Counted from the first letter of the stretch, positions 8,260 to 17,329 are shown. The stretch is 64,000 bases of DNA from Clavibacter nebraskensis NCPPB 2581 (GCF_000355695.1 NC_020891.1:2999597-3063596); one strand, 5' to 3'. The notes: a model not told the origin generated them from the sequence alone. Numbers and translations: made by a program.

Positions 8260-9554
8260 TGCCCGCGGACCGCCGCGCGCACCTCGCCGACCTCGGCCGG
8301 TTCATCCAGGCCTCCCCCTCCTCGTTCCACGCCGCGGAGGAGGGCGCCCGCCAGCTCGAGGCCGCGGGCTTCGCGCGCCTCGACGAGCGCGACGCCTGGC
8401 CCACCGACGCCGGCCGCCGGTTCATCGTGCGCGACGGCGCGCTCCTCGCGTGGATCCAGTCCGCCGGCGCGCACGCGACCACGCCCTTCCGCGTGCTCGG
8501 TACCCACACCGACTCCCCCGGCTTCACGCTCAAGCCGAAGCCCACGATCGGATCCGACGGCTGGGTGCAGGCCGGCGTCGAGGTCTACGGCGGCCCGCTC
8601 CTCAACTCCTGGCTCGACCGCGACCTCGAGCTCGCCGGCCGCCTCGTCACGCGCGACGGCCGCCGCCACCTCGTCCGCACCGGCCCGCTGCTGCGCTTCC
8701 CGCAGCTGGCCGTGCACCTCGACCGCGGCGTCAACACCGACGGCCTGCGACTGGATCCGCAGCGCTACATGAGCCCGATCCTCGGCACGGGCTCCCCCGC
8801 CGACGCCGACGTGCTCGGCCACCTGGCCGGCCTCGCCGGAGTGGCGGCCGACGACGTGCTCGGCTACGACGTGGGCGTCGCGGACACGCAGGCGCCCGGA
8901 TCCCTCGGCTTCGACGGGGAGCTCTTCGCCGCCGGCCGCATGGACAACCTCAGCTCCGTGCACGCGGGCCTCGCGGCGCTCCTCGAGCTCGCGGCCACCG
9001 CGGACGACGACCCGGAGGCGCCCATCGCGGTGCTCGCCGCCTTCGACCACGAGGAGGTCGGATCCGCGACCGCGTCGGGCGCCGCCGGCCCGATCCTCGA
9101 GGACGTCCTCGGCCGCATCTCCGCCGGGCTCGGCGCCTCCTCGGAGGAGCGCCGCCGCGCGTTCGCCTCCTCCTGGTGCCTCTCCGCGGACGCCGGCCAC
9201 GCCGTGCACCCCAACTACCCGGACCGCCACGACCCGGCGAACCGGCCGGTGCCGAACGGCGGCCCGCTGCTGAAGATCAACGCGAACCAGCGCTACGCGA
9301 CCGACGGCGTCGGCGCCCGCGAGTGGGCGCTGGCCTGCGAGCGCGCCGGCGTGCCGTTCCAGGAGTTCGTGTCCAGCAACGCGGTGCCGTGCGGGTCGAC
9401 CATCGGCCCCATCACGGCCACGCGCCTCGGGATCCGCACGGTCGACGTCGGCATCCCGCTGCTCTCGATGCACTCGGCCCGCGAGCTGTGCGGCGCCGAC
9501 GACCCGGGGCACCTCGCCGCCGCGGCCGCCGCGTTCCTGCGGCCGGCCGCCTGA
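8259..9554 (+). CDS. M18 family aminopeptidase
   Basis: A 431-residue cytoplasmic dinuclear-zinc aminopeptidase of the M18 (aspartyl aminopeptidase, ApeB/LAP4) family, which releases N-terminal residues from peptides. Metal and catalytic segments are visible in order: HTDSPGF (about residue 84), AAGRMDNLSS, FDHEEVGSATASGA, GHAVHPNYPDRH and the C-terminal LLSMHSARELCG. Length is typical. The ATG shares a base with the deoC stop, so it depends on the deoC transcript. A hairpin terminator follows. Substrate preference cannot be read from sequence. Confidence 0.92.
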   Translation: MPADRRAHLADLGRFIQASPSSFHAAEEGARQLEAAGFARLDERDAWPTDAGRRFIVRDGALLAWIQSAGAHATTPFRVLGTHTDSPGFTLKPKPTIGSDGWVQAGVEVYGGPLLNSWLDRDLELAGRLVTRDGRRHLVRTGPLLRFPQLAVHLDRGVNTDGLRLDPQRYMSPILGTGSPADADVLGHLAGLAGVAADDVLGYDVGVADTQAPGSLGFDGELFAAGRMDNLSSVHAGLAALLELAATADDDPEAPIAVLAAFDHEEVGSATASGAAGPILEDVLGRISAGLGASSEERRRAFASSWCLSADAGHAVHPNYPDRHDPANRPVPNGGPLLKINANQRYATDGVGAREWALACERAGVPFQEFVSSNAVPCGSTIGPITATRLGIRTVDVGIPLLSMHSARELCGADDPGHLAAAAAAFLRPAA

Positions 9555-9590
9555 GGCCGGACCGGCGCACCGCGCGACACGACACGACAC

Positions 9591-9621
9591 GAGGGCCCGA
9601 CGCGATCCGCGCCGGGCCCTC
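9591..9621. terminator. Hairpin terminator between convergent genes
   Basis: GAGGGCCCG at 9591-9599 pairs with CGGGCCCTC at 9613-9621 around a 13-nt loop. It lies between the M18 aminopeptidase and the convergent DUF305 gene and can serve both. Confidence 0.7.
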
Positions 9622-9637
9622 GCTCGTGCACCGGGGA

Positions 9638-10351
9638 TCAGCTCCCGTACGACTCCAGCAGCGCGCGCATCTTCGTGAGCTGGTCGCCCTGCGATGCCGC
9701 CATGGCGCCCGCGAGGTCGAGCGCCTCGGTCGAGGTGCCGAGCTGCGCTTCGCCGTCGGCCAGCGCGATCGCGGCCTGGTGCCGGGCGATCATTCCCTGC
9801 AGGAACAGCCGGGCGGCATCCGCGCCGGTCGCCTGCTTGAGCACCTGCAGCTCGGAGTCGAACGCGGCGTCGCTCATGGCCTCGATGTCGGCCTCGGACG
9901 CGGCGTCGCTCGCGGTGCCGCCGGCGCTGCCGTCCTCGGATCCGCTGCTGGCCGACACGCCGCCGGCCTCGTCGCGGTCCTCGGTGCCGGTGGCGCCGGA
10001 TCCGCCCTCCTCGCCCGACCACTCCTCGGCGAGCTCCGCGAGCGTGCGCGCCTGCGGGCCCTGCTCGTCGCGGATCTGCACGGCCAGCTCCTCCGCCCCC
10101 GGCGGCAGGTCGCGCACCTGGAGCGCGGCCACGGCGAGCTCGACGGATCCGGCGGCGTGGTCGCCCATCTCCTCGGCGAAGGAGAGGTCGGCCCGGTTCC
10201 ACCCCTGCGACTCCGTCTCGGAGGGGGCGGCCGCGTCGGCGCTGGAGCTGGCGGCGTCCTCGGGGGTGCGCGGCGGGGTCGAGCAGCCGGCGAGCGCGGC
10301 GGCGAGGGCGATGGCGGTCGTGGCCGCGGCGAGGCGGTGGCGGTATCCCAT
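9638..10351 (-). CDS. DUF305-type lipoprotein
   Basis: A 237-residue exported lipoprotein with a signal peptide ending in the lipobox LAGC (Cys23). A Ser/Ala/Thr-rich low-complexity stretch follows. The C-terminal half has a DUF305/ferritin-like helix pair, seen as FLQGMIARHQAAIALADGEA near residue 190. DUF305 proteins usually show paired histidines (HH) in each half; here each half has single His residues, so metal binding may be weakened. An acidic Gly/Ser linker at about 125-155 splits the domain. GGAGGAGG precedes the ATG. Its function is unknown; it is divergent from the hydrolase-like gene. Confidence 0.78.
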   Translation of the reverse strand: MGYRHRLAAATTAIALAAALAGCSTPPRTPEDAASSSADAAAPSETESQGWNRADLSFAEEMGDHAAGSVELAVAALQVRDLPPGAEELAVQIRDEQGPQARTLAELAEEWSGEEGGSGATGTEDRDEAGGVSASSGSEDGSAGGTASDAASEADIEAMSDAAFDSELQVLKQATGADAARLFLQGMIARHQAAIALADGEAQLGTSTEALDLAGAMAASQGDQLTKMRALLESYGS

Positions 10352-10394
10352 GCGACGATCCTCCTCCACGGCGCGGCGCGCGCGGGCCCGACGA

Positions 10395-10400
10395 TAGGTT
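10395..10400 (+). promoter_or_regulatory. -10 hexamer TAGGTT of a leaderless promoter
   Basis: TAGGTT ends 6 nt before the ATG at 10407. It lies inside the 55-bp gap between divergent genes, so the two promoters must overlap. Confidence 0.6.
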
Positions 10401-10406
10401 CTCCCC

Positions 10407-11057
10407 ATGCCCGAGATCGTCGACCTGCCGCACCCCGGCGTCACGCTCGAGTTCGGCGGACCCGGCCGCCCCGTGGTCGTGCTCGTCCACGACGACCACG
10501 GCCGCCTCCCCTGGCTCGACCAGTACGCGCTCGCGCTCGCCCGCGCGGGCTTCCACGTGCTCGTCCCCGACCTCTACGACGGCCGTGCCACCCTCGACGA
10601 CGGCCTCGCGGCGGGGCTCGCCGCCGAGCTCGACGTGGGGTACGCCCTCGGCACGATCCGCGACGGCATCGACTCGGCGCGGGTCCGCGGATCCCGGCGC
10701 GTGGGCCTCGTCGGCTTCGCGCCCGGCGGCTGGCTCGCGCTCCTCGAGGCGCAGGACGGTGGGGCCGACGCGGTCGTCGCCCACTGCGCGAGCCTCGGCC
10801 CCCAGGAGCACGGCGTCATCCCGTGCCCGGTGCTCCTCCACCTCGCCGAGCACGACGAGTGGATCGACGACCAGCGGCCCGAGGCCTTCATCGGCCGGCT
10901 CCGCGAGCACGGCACCCCGGTCACCGCGCACACCTACCCGGGCACGACCCCCGTGTTCCCGAACGCGAGCCTCCGCGACCGCTTCGATCCCGACGCGGCG
11001 GCCCTCGCCTACCGCCGTACTGAGACGTTCCTCGTCGAACATCTCGGAGACCAGTGA
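10407..11057 (+). CDS. Dienelactone-hydrolase-like protein lacking the catalytic Cys/Ser and His
   Basis: A 216-residue alpha/beta-hydrolase fold protein. Strand and loop order match the dienelactone hydrolase family: VVVLVHDDHG, VLVPDLYDG, VGLVGFAPGGWLAL, HLAEHDEWID and HTYPGTTPVFPNAS. The nucleophile elbow, normally Gly-x-Cys-x-Gly-Gly, reads GFAPGG with Ala at the catalytic position. The usual YPGAGHAF histidine is replaced (YPGTTPVF). Only the acid Asp in the EHD segment remains. It is therefore probably not a hydrolase; a binding or scaffold role is possible. The start follows TAGGTT by 6 nt without a ribosome binding site. Confidence 0.8.
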   Translation: MPEIVDLPHPGVTLEFGGPGRPVVVLVHDDHGRLPWLDQYALALARAGFHVLVPDLYDGRATLDDGLAAGLAAELDVGYALGTIRDGIDSARVRGSRRVGLVGFAPGGWLALLEAQDGGADAVVAHCASLGPQEHGVIPCPVLLHLAEHDEWIDDQRPEAFIGRLREHGTPVTAHTYPGTTPVFPNASLRDRFDPDAAALAYRRTETFLVEHLGDQ

Positions 11058-11157
11058 CCGATCAGTGCGGCTTAGGCACCAATCCGGTCGATTAGGCGGT
11101 ACGAATGTAGGGAGCCTGGGAGATCCCCGGCTCTTCCCTACCAGTGGAGGCACCATC

Positions 11158-11577
11158 ATGAGCTCGTCCCCGAACCGCCTGCTCGGCACCGTCTTCGGCG
11201 CCGTCTACGTCCTCGTCGGCCTTCTCGGCTTCCTGTTCCCGCCGCAGAGCGGGGGCTTCTTCTCCTCCGACGGCGGCCTGCTGCTCGGGATCTTCATGGT
11301 GAACCCGTTCCACAACGTGGCGCACCTCCTCATCGGCGCGGCCCTCCTCATCGGCGGCCTCTCCAGCGTCGCGTCGGCCAAGGCCGTGAACTCCACCATC
11401 GGATTCGCGTACCTCGCCCTCGGCATCGTCGGCTTCTTCCTCGTGAACACCGACTTCAACATCCTCGCGCTCAACACCGCGGACCACTTCCTGCACGTCG
11501 GCAGCGCCGTCGTGCTGCTGATCGTGGGCCTCGGCGCCGAGAAGGGCGTCCGCAACCGCGCCGCCCGCGCCGCCTAG
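11158..11577 (+). CDS. DUF4383 domain membrane protein
   Basis: A 139-residue integral membrane protein with four predicted helices (about residues 8-27, 38-62, 78-98 and 106-126). The sequence NPFHNVAHLLIGAALL in the second helix and NTADHFLHVGSAVVLL in the fourth are the conserved His-containing motifs of DUF4383. Function is unknown. TGGAGG at about 11145-11150 sits 8 nt before the ATG, fixing the start. The next membrane gene begins 71 nt downstream on the same strand, so they may be co-transcribed. Confidence 0.82.
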   Translation: MSSSPNRLLGTVFGAVYVLVGLLGFLFPPQSGGFFSSDGGLLLGIFMVNPFHNVAHLLIGAALLIGGLSSVASAKAVNSTIGFAYLALGIVGFFLVNTDFNILALNTADHFLHVGSAVVLLIVGLGAEKGVRNRAARAA

Positions 11578-11648
11578 GCAGCACGACAGCACGACAGCAC
11601 GCAGCACCGCACCACCCGCGGCGCCCGGGACGACGAAGGGACCAGCAC

Positions 11649-12341
11649 GTGTCACTGCTCATCCGCCACTGGCTGGCCCTCGCCGCCCTGGGCGCCGCGC
11701 TCATCCACCTCGCCGTCGGCGCGGGATCCCCGCCCGCGGCCATGGTGGCCCTGCTCCTCATCGGCCTCGCCGAGGGCGCGTGGGCCATCGCGGTCCTCCG
11801 CTCCGACCGCCTGCCGGTCCCTCGCTGGGCCGCCCTCGGCACGCTCGTCCCGGTCGCCGGCTGGGCGCTCCTCGTCACGGCCGCGGTCGTCATGTCCGCC
11901 CCCGGCATCACGAGCGACCTGCCCGCCATCCCCATGCTCGCCGCGACCCTGCTCGACCTCGTGGTCGCCGCGGTCGTCGGCCGCCACCTCCGCTCCCGCG
12001 CCGAGTCCGAGGCCCAGGCCGTGTGCACGGCGGTCGAGGCGACGTTCCCGGCCGACGCCACGCTCGTCGGATCCGGCGCCCCGCTCGCCTCCGCCCCCGC
12101 GTCGCCCGCCGCCGTGGCGACCACGCTGGCCGCCGCGACCACCGCCACCCCGTCCGCCGCCGCCGAGCCCGAGCGCACCGGCGGCCGCTACCTCGTGGGC
12201 GTGCTCGTCGGCGCCTTCGTCGTCGCGGGCCTCGTCACGCCGGCCCTCTCGCTCACGCGCGCCGGCGAGTTCGCCGTGCCGCACGGCCAGCACAGCACGA
12301 TCGACCTCGACGGCATCCAGGGCGAGCACTCCGGCCACTGA
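11649..12341 (+). CDS. Multi-pass membrane protein of unknown function
   Basis: A 230-residue protein with a GTG start preceded by GAAGGGA. Helices are predicted near residues 5-22, 27-45, 57-80 and 86-105. An Ala/Thr/Pro-rich linker follows (about 130-175), then one more helix near 182-202 and a hydrophilic C-terminus rich in Ser and His (ending EHSGH). Four early His residues and the His-rich tail hint at metal binding, but no family is recognised. It lies just downstream of the DUF4383 gene on the same strand and is convergent with the helicase gene 29 nt away. Confidence 0.65.
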   Translation: MSLLIRHWLALAALGAALIHLAVGAGSPPAAMVALLLIGLAEGAWAIAVLRSDRLPVPRWAALGTLVPVAGWALLVTAAVVMSAPGITSDLPAIPMLAATLLDLVVAAVVGRHLRSRAESEAQAVCTAVEATFPADATLVGSGAPLASAPASPAAVATTLAAATTATPSAAAEPERTGGRYLVGVLVGAFVVAGLVTPALSLTRAGEFAVPHGQHSTIDLDGIQGEHSGH

Positions 12342-12370
12342 GCCGGCGCGCACGCCGTCGGACAGGCGGG

Positions 12371-13672
12371 TCAGCTCGCGGGCGCGACCGCCGGCGTCAC
12401 GCGGATCCGGGTGGCCTCGCTCATGAACCGCCGCACGTTCTCGTCGACGATGATGTCGCCGGGGCGCAGCGGACGCGTGAGGTACAGGCCGCCGATGTCG
12501 GTGATCCGGCTGAGCGCCACGTACGTCTGACCGGGGCTGAAGACGCGCGCGCCGAGGTCGACGATCGCCCGGTCGTACGTCTTGCCCTGCGACTTGTGGA
12601 TGGTGACCGCCCACGCGAGACGCAGCGGGAACTGCGTGAAGTCGGCCACGACGTCGCGCCGCAGCTGCTTGGTGGTGGGCGAGTACGAGTACTTGTGCTT
12701 CTCCCACGTGACGGGCTCGACCTCGTGCACGACGCCGTCGAGCTCGACGTACACGTTCGTGTCGATGCGCGTCACGACGCCGACGGATCCGTTCACCCAG
12801 CGCTGGTCGACGTCGTTGCGGAGGAACATCACCTGCGCGCCGATCTTGAGGTCGAGCTTCTCGTCGGCCGGGTAGGTGCGGCCGCCGAAGTCGCCCGTGA
12901 CGTCGGCGGTGGCGGTGAGAGAGCGGCCGGGCAGGCGCTTGAGGGCCTCGGCGTTGATCCGGTTGACGGTGTCGTTGCGGGTGGCGAGCGTGATGGCGCC
13001 GTCGGTGGGAGCCGGCCGGGCGCCCGCCGCGTTGAGCACGCCCGCGATCTCGGCCGTGACGCGACCATGGCGCACGGCGTTCAGCATCTCCTTGAACGCC
13101 TCCTCGTGCTGCCGGTGGATCTCGGTGAGCTCGTAGATCCGCAGCTGCGCCTCCTCCCACACCTTCGCGTCGAAGAACCACATGGAGCGGTAGCGGTCGG
13201 CGAAGTAGGCGCGCTCGTCGCCGTCGCCCGGCACGGGGGCCAGCTGGTACGGATCCCCGAAGAGCACCACCTGCACGCCGCCGAACGGCACGTCCTTCTT
13301 GTGGCGCGCCTGCCGGAGGCTGCGGTCGACGGCGTCCACCAGATCCGCGTTGACCATGGAGACCTCGTCGATGACGAGCGTGTCGATGGTGTTGAGGAGC
13401 TTCCGCAGCTCGCCCGTCTGCTCGATCTCCTCGTCGGCGATCACCCCGATGGGCAGCTTGAACAGCGAGTGGATGGTCTGCCCGCCCACGTTGAGGGCCG
13501 CGACGCCCGTGGGCGCGCAGATCACGATCTGCTTCTCGGTGTTCCACGACAGGTGCGTGAGGAGGGTCGACTTGCCGGTGCCGGCGCGGCCCGTGACGAA
13601 GATGTGGTCGCGCGTCCCCTCGATGGCCTGGAAGACCGCGGCCTGCTCCGGGGAGAGGGGGACCGTGCTCAC
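12371..13672 (-). CDS. PIF1-like/RecD-like SF1 helicase
   Basis: A 433-residue superfamily 1B helicase. Walker A is TGRAGTGKST near residue 27. The order continues with CAPTGVAALNVGG (motif Ia), the DEAD-type box VIDEVSM, FGDPYQLAPV (motif III), and near the C-terminus AVTIHKSQGKTYDRAIVD and YVALSR (motifs V-VI). This matches bacterial PIF1-like DNA helicases, 5'-3' enzymes that work on forks or G-quadruplexes; the cellular role is inferred. There are no RecBC partners nearby. The GTG start has CAGGAG six bases upstream. It is monocistronic and convergent with the membrane-protein pair. Confidence 0.87.
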   Translation of the reverse strand: MSTVPLSPEQAAVFQAIEGTRDHIFVTGRAGTGKSTLLTHLSWNTEKQIVICAPTGVAALNVGGQTIHSLFKLPIGVIADEEIEQTGELRKLLNTIDTLVIDEVSMVNADLVDAVDRSLRQARHKKDVPFGGVQVVLFGDPYQLAPVPGDGDERAYFADRYRSMWFFDAKVWEEAQLRIYELTEIHRQHEEAFKEMLNAVRHGRVTAEIAGVLNAAGARPAPTDGAITLATRNDTVNRINAEALKRLPGRSLTATADVTGDFGGRTYPADEKLDLKIGAQVMFLRNDVDQRWVNGSVGVVTRIDTNVYVELDGVVHEVEPVTWEKHKYSYSPTTKQLRRDVVADFTQFPLRLAWAVTIHKSQGKTYDRAIVDLGARVFSPGQTYVALSRITDIGGLYLTRPLRPGDIIVDENVRRFMSEATRIRVTPAVAPAS

Positions 13673-13803
13673 GCGGGGCTCCTGGCGGGTCGGGGGTGGA
13701 TGCAGCGCGGATCGACGGCGGCGGCGCGGCGCGGATGCGCACTCGAATCTACCCCGGCACCGCGGCGCGGAGGCGCGGATCCCCCGCCCGTAGGATGATC
13801 CGC

Positions 13804-14823
13804 ATGCCGAGCCCCGCCGTCGACGCGCGCGGCGAGCTGCGTCGGGCCGTCGTCGTCTGGTCCCTCCTCGCGGCGCTCCTCGTCGGAGCGTTCCTCGGCA
13901 CCGTCGCCGCGCTCAACCAGGGCACCTTCAGCGCCCACGGCTTCGTGCGCTCCTACCTCGACGCGCTCGCCCGCGAGGACAGCCGCGACGCGCTCTCCAC
14001 CCCCGGCGTCGCCCTGCCGGACGACGGCAGCCGCGCCCTCCTGGACGCCCGCGCGCTGCCCGGCCTCGCCGACGTCGAGCTCGTGTCCGACGAGCCCGCG
14101 GGCGGCGGCGAACGCGCGGTCACGTACTCGTACACGCTGCCGTCGGGGCCCGGATCCACCGAGTTCCGTGTGCGCGAGACCCCCGCGGCCCTCGGCCTCT
14201 TCGCCCGGTGGGAGTTCGCGACGAGCCCGGTCGCGGCGATCGACCTCGAGCTCCGGCACGCGTCCACCTTCACGGCCAACGGGCTGCCCGTCTCCGCGAC
14301 GCCCGGCGGCGAGACGGCCGCGGGCGCCGGATCCACCTACCTCGTGCTCGCGCCCGCGTCCCTCGCGCTCGACCACGCGTCCCAGTACCTCCAGGCGGAG
14401 GACGCCGAGGTGGCGGTCACCGAGCCGGGCAGCGTCGTGCCGGCGCGCGTCGACGCCGAGCCGACCGACGACCTCGTCGCGTCCGTGCGGTCCGAGGTCG
14501 AGGCGTACCTCACGGAGTGCACGACGCAGTCGGTGCTGTACCCGTCGGGCTGCCCGTTCGGGAAGACGATCCGCGACCGGATCACCGCGCCGCCCGTGTG
14601 GAGCATGACGGCCATGCCGCAGGTCACGCTGCAGCCCGCGAGCGACGACCCCGCCGACCTCGACTGGGTGGTGCCGTCGACCGTCGGCACCGCGCACATC
14701 GAGGTCCCCGTCCGCTCCCTCTACGACGGCAGCGTTAAGGACCTCGACGAGGACGTGCCGTTCAGCGTGAGCTGGCGCGTGAGAGTGGACGAGACGTCGG
14801 GCGTGCGGATCCAGGGGCTGTAG
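13804..14823 (+). CDS. Secreted or membrane-anchored protein of unknown function
   Basis: About 339 residues. A single N-terminal hydrophobic helix after a short charged stretch (about residues 10-38) acts as a signal anchor. The remainder is an extracytoplasmic, beta-rich region containing two cysteines in a CTTQSVLYPSGC segment that could form a disulfide. No family was recognised; the arrangement resembles actinobacterial NTF2-like or accessory cell-envelope proteins. Two starts compete, ATG at 13795 and ATG at 13804. The latter is chosen because TAGGAT at 13791-13796 ends 7 nt before it. Divergent from the helicase gene. Confidence 0.68.
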   Translation: MPSPAVDARGELRRAVVVWSLLAALLVGAFLGTVAALNQGTFSAHGFVRSYLDALAREDSRDALSTPGVALPDDGSRALLDARALPGLADVELVSDEPAGGGERAVTYSYTLPSGPGSTEFRVRETPAALGLFARWEFATSPVAAIDLELRHASTFTANGLPVSATPGGETAAGAGSTYLVLAPASLALDHASQYLQAEDAEVAVTEPGSVVPARVDAEPTDDLVASVRSEVEAYLTECTTQSVLYPSGCPFGKTIRDRITAPPVWSMTAMPQVTLQPASDDPADLDWVVPSTVGTAHIEVPVRSLYDGSVKDLDEDVPFSVSWRVRVDETSGVRIQGL

Positions 14824-14938
14824 CCGCTCCCGCCACCCTCCCCCCGCGTCACGGTGCGGCGCGGGAGCGGCAGGGCCAGGATCAGGACGCAACAGGGTCC
14901 GTGCGACCGCGGGGATCCGTCACCCGAGGAGCGCCCGC

Positions 14939-15361
14939 ATGTCCGCGATCATGACCCCGTACCTGTCCTTCCGCGACCAGGCGGCCGACGCGCTCCGCTT
15001 CTACCAGGGGGTGTTCGGCGGCGAGCTCGCGATGACGACCTTCGGCGAGCAGGGCATGAGCCCGGATCCCGCGGAGGCCGACAAGGTCATGCACGGCCGG
15101 TTGGACTCCGGCGCGGGCTTCGTGCTCATGGCGTCGGACACCCCGGCCTCGATGGGCGTACCGAGCGGATCCGCCATCACGCTCTCCCTCTCGGGCGACG
15201 ACGCGGCCGTGCTCGACGGCTGGTGGGACGCGCTCACGGCTGACGGCACGGTCGTGCTGCCGCTCGAGCTGGCGCCGTGGGGCGAGCGCTTCGGGATGTG
15301 CACCGACCGGTACGGGATCGACTGGATGGTGTCGATCGCGCAGCCGGCAGCCGCCGCCTGA
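14939..15361 (+). CDS. VOC family protein, PhnB/glyoxalase-like
   Basis: A 140-residue member of the vicinal oxygen chelate superfamily. The opening MTPYLSFRDQAADALRFYQ and the middle segments FGEQGM and HGRLDSG match PhnB-type proteins. The C-terminal WGERFGMCTDRYGIDWMV is the family signature. These proteins bind a divalent metal with varied activity; the PhnB label does not imply phosphonate metabolism. GAGGAG at 14926-14931 lies 8 nt before the ATG. It stands alone, convergent with the iron transporter operon, and no substrate can be assigned. Confidence 0.85.
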   Translation: MSAIMTPYLSFRDQAADALRFYQGVFGGELAMTTFGEQGMSPDPAEADKVMHGRLDSGAGFVLMASDTPASMGVPSGSAITLSLSGDDAAVLDGWWDALTADGTVVLPLELAPWGERFGMCTDRYGIDWMVSIAQPAAAA

Positions 15362-15384
15362 TCCGGCCGGCCGGATCGCCGGCC

Positions 15385-16206
15385 TCAGGTCCAGCGGCCG
15401 CCGCGCGGCACGATCAGCGGGGTGTGCGAGACCGGGTCGTCGATCACGAGGCACGGCAGCCCGAAGACCTCCTCCACCAGCTCCGCCGTGACGATGTCGC
15501 GCGGGGCACCCGAGGAGACGACGCGGCCGTCCTTCATCACGATGAGGTGATCGGCGTAGCGCGCGGCGTGGTTGAGGTCGTGCAGCACCGCGACGATGGT
15601 GCTGCCGTCGCGGTGCAGGTCGGCGAGGAGGTCGAGCAGCTCGATCTGATGGGCGATGTCGAGGAACGTCGTCGGCTCGTCGAGCAGCAGCACGGGCGTC
15701 TGCTGCGCGAGCGCCATCGCGACCCACACGCGCTGGCGCTGGCCGCCGGAGAGCTCGTCGACGTGGCGCGCGGCGAGGTCGGCGACCCCCGTGGCGGCCA
15801 TCGCCTGCTGCACGGCGTCCTCGTCGGTCGGCGTCCACTGGCGGATGAGGTTCTGGTGCGGGAACCGGCCGCGCGCCACGAGGTCGGCCACCGTGATCCC
15901 GTCGGGCGCGATGGCGCTCTGCGGCAGGAGGCCGACGATGCGCGCGACCTCCTTCGCGCGGTAGGAGCCGAGCGGTCGGTCGTCGAGGAGCACGCCGCCC
16001 GCGGTCGGCGCGAGCAGGCGCGAGAGCGCGCGGAGCAGCGTCGACTTCCCGCACGCGTTCGGGCCGACGATCACGGTGAACGAGCGGTCGGGCACGGCGA
16101 CGTCGAGCTGCTCGGAGATCACCCGCCGGTCGTAGGAGAGCGTGACGCCCTCGGCGCGGAGGCGCGGGGCGGTGGTCGCGGGCGCGGTGGTGGCGGTGTC
16201 GTCCAC
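15385..16206 (-). CDS. Iron-siderophore ABC transporter ATP-binding protein
   Basis: A 273-residue FepC/FecE-type ATPase that drives ferric-siderophore uptake from the inner face of the membrane. Walker A is VGPNACGKSTLL, the Q-loop region is GLLPQSAIAPDG, the ABC signature is LSGGQRQRVW, Walker B is VLLLDEPTTFLD and the switch His is in AVLHDLNHA. The GTG at 16206 is preferred because GGGAGG lies 7 nt upstream. A GTG at 16245 would add 13 residues and overlap the permease stop. It is the last gene of the three-gene unit and probably co-translated. Confidence 0.9.
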   Translation of the reverse strand: MDDTATTAPATTAPRLRAEGVTLSYDRRVISEQLDVAVPDRSFTVIVGPNACGKSTLLRALSRLLAPTAGGVLLDDRPLGSYRAKEVARIVGLLPQSAIAPDGITVADLVARGRFPHQNLIRQWTPTDEDAVQQAMAATGVADLAARHVDELSGGQRQRVWVAMALAQQTPVLLLDEPTTFLDIAHQIELLDLLADLHRDGSTIVAVLHDLNHAARYADHLIVMKDGRVVSSGAPRDIVTAELVEEVFGLPCLVIDDPVSHTPLIVPRGGRWT

Positions 16207-16237
16207 GGATGGACCTCCCATCGGGTCGGGGGCGGCG

Positions 16238-17329
16238 TCAGGCACGGCGGGACGCCTCGCGGATGAGCAGGGCGATGAGGTAGGCGCCGCCCACGACGAC
16301 CGTGACGATGCCCACGGGCACGGTCCCCGGCAGCGCGTGCTGGGCGGCAGGGTCGGCGGCGAGCAGCAGCAGGCCGCCCGTGAGCGCGGCCGGCACGAGC
16401 GGCAGGCCGGCGCTCCGCGTGAGGCGTCGGGCGATCTGCGGGGCGGCGAGCGCGACGAACGCGATGGGCCCGGCGGCGGCAGTCACCACCGCGGTGAGGG
16501 CGACCCCGAGGATCAGCAGCGCCAGGCGCGTCGGCTCGGCCCGCACGCCGTGGGCGCGCGCGGCGTCGTCGCCCAGCTCGAGCTGCCGGAGCGGCGCGGA
16601 GAGCAGCAGGATCGCGGGCGCGAGCACGAGGAGGGCGACGAGCGCGGGCAGGGCGCGGTCCCAGCCGACGAGGGCGAGGGATCCGGCGCCCCAGATCGAT
16701 GCGGCCATCGCGACCTCGGTGCCCGCCTTCAGCAGCAGGAAGGTGTTGACCCCGTGCAGCACGGCCGTGACGGCGATGCCCGTGATGATCAGCCGGAAGC
16801 CCTGCACGCCGCCGCGGTACGCGAGCAGGTAGACGACGAGCGCCGTGCCGAGCCCGCCCGCGAGCGCGCCGACGGCCGTGGGCAGGAACGCCGCGCCGGC
16901 GAGCGTGGTGACGATGAGCGCGCCCGTGTAGGAGCCCGTCGAGAAGCCGATGATGTCGGGCGAGCCGAGCGGGTTGCGCGTGAGCGACTGGAACACGGCG
17001 CCCGCGACGCCGAGCGCGGCGCCGAACGCGAGCGCGGCCAGCACGCGCGGGAGGCGCCACTCGAGGACGATGGTCGAGGCGAACGAGCCGTCGGGGAGCG
17101 CCATCGCGCGGATCACCTCGGGCACGGTGAGCGGGAAGTCGCCGGTGCCGAGCGCCACGAGCGCGAGGACCACGATCGCGACGGCGAGCGCCGCGCCCAC
17201 GAGCGCCTCGCGCCGCCGCAGCCGGATGCCCACGACGGGCAGGCGCACGGTGCCTGCCATCCGCGCAGTGCGGGCGGCGGCGGGGAGGCGGGGATCCGGG
17301 CGACGGGCGGCGCGGGCGGGCGCGCTCAC
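16238..17329 (-). CDS. FecCD family iron-siderophore ABC permease
   Basis: A 363-residue inner-membrane permease with about ten helices. Family segments include the substrate-loop GAVFQSLTRNPLGSPDIIGFSTG, GWDRAL, the coupling-helix region HGVRAEPTRL and GPIAFVALAAPQIAR. The first 35 residues are basic and proline-rich before the first helix. The GTG start overlaps the preceding permease stop as GTGA, which decides the start and implies translational coupling. It forms the transmembrane heterodimer with the upstream permease. Confidence 0.9.
   Translation of the reverse strand: MSAPARAARRPDPRLPAAARTARMAGTVRLPVVGIRLRRREALVGAALAVAIVVLALVALGTGDFPLTVPEVIRAMALPDGSFASTIVLEWRLPRVLAALAFGAALGVAGAVFQSLTRNPLGSPDIIGFSTGSYTGALIVTTLAGAAFLPTAVGALAGGLGTALVVYLLAYRGGVQGFRLIITGIAVTAVLHGVNTFLLLKAGTEVAMAASIWGAGSLALVGWDRALPALVALLVLAPAILLLSAPLRQLELGDDAARAHGVRAEPTRLALLILGVALTAVVTAAAGPIAFVALAAPQIARRLTRSAGLPLVPAALTGGLLLLAADPAAQHALPGTVPVGIVTVVVGGAYLIALLIREASRRA

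Noticed and set aside
11579..11605. Short AGCACGAC direct repeats after the DUF4383 gene
   Set aside because: Only about three imperfect 8-bp copies in a spacer; too short to support a function.
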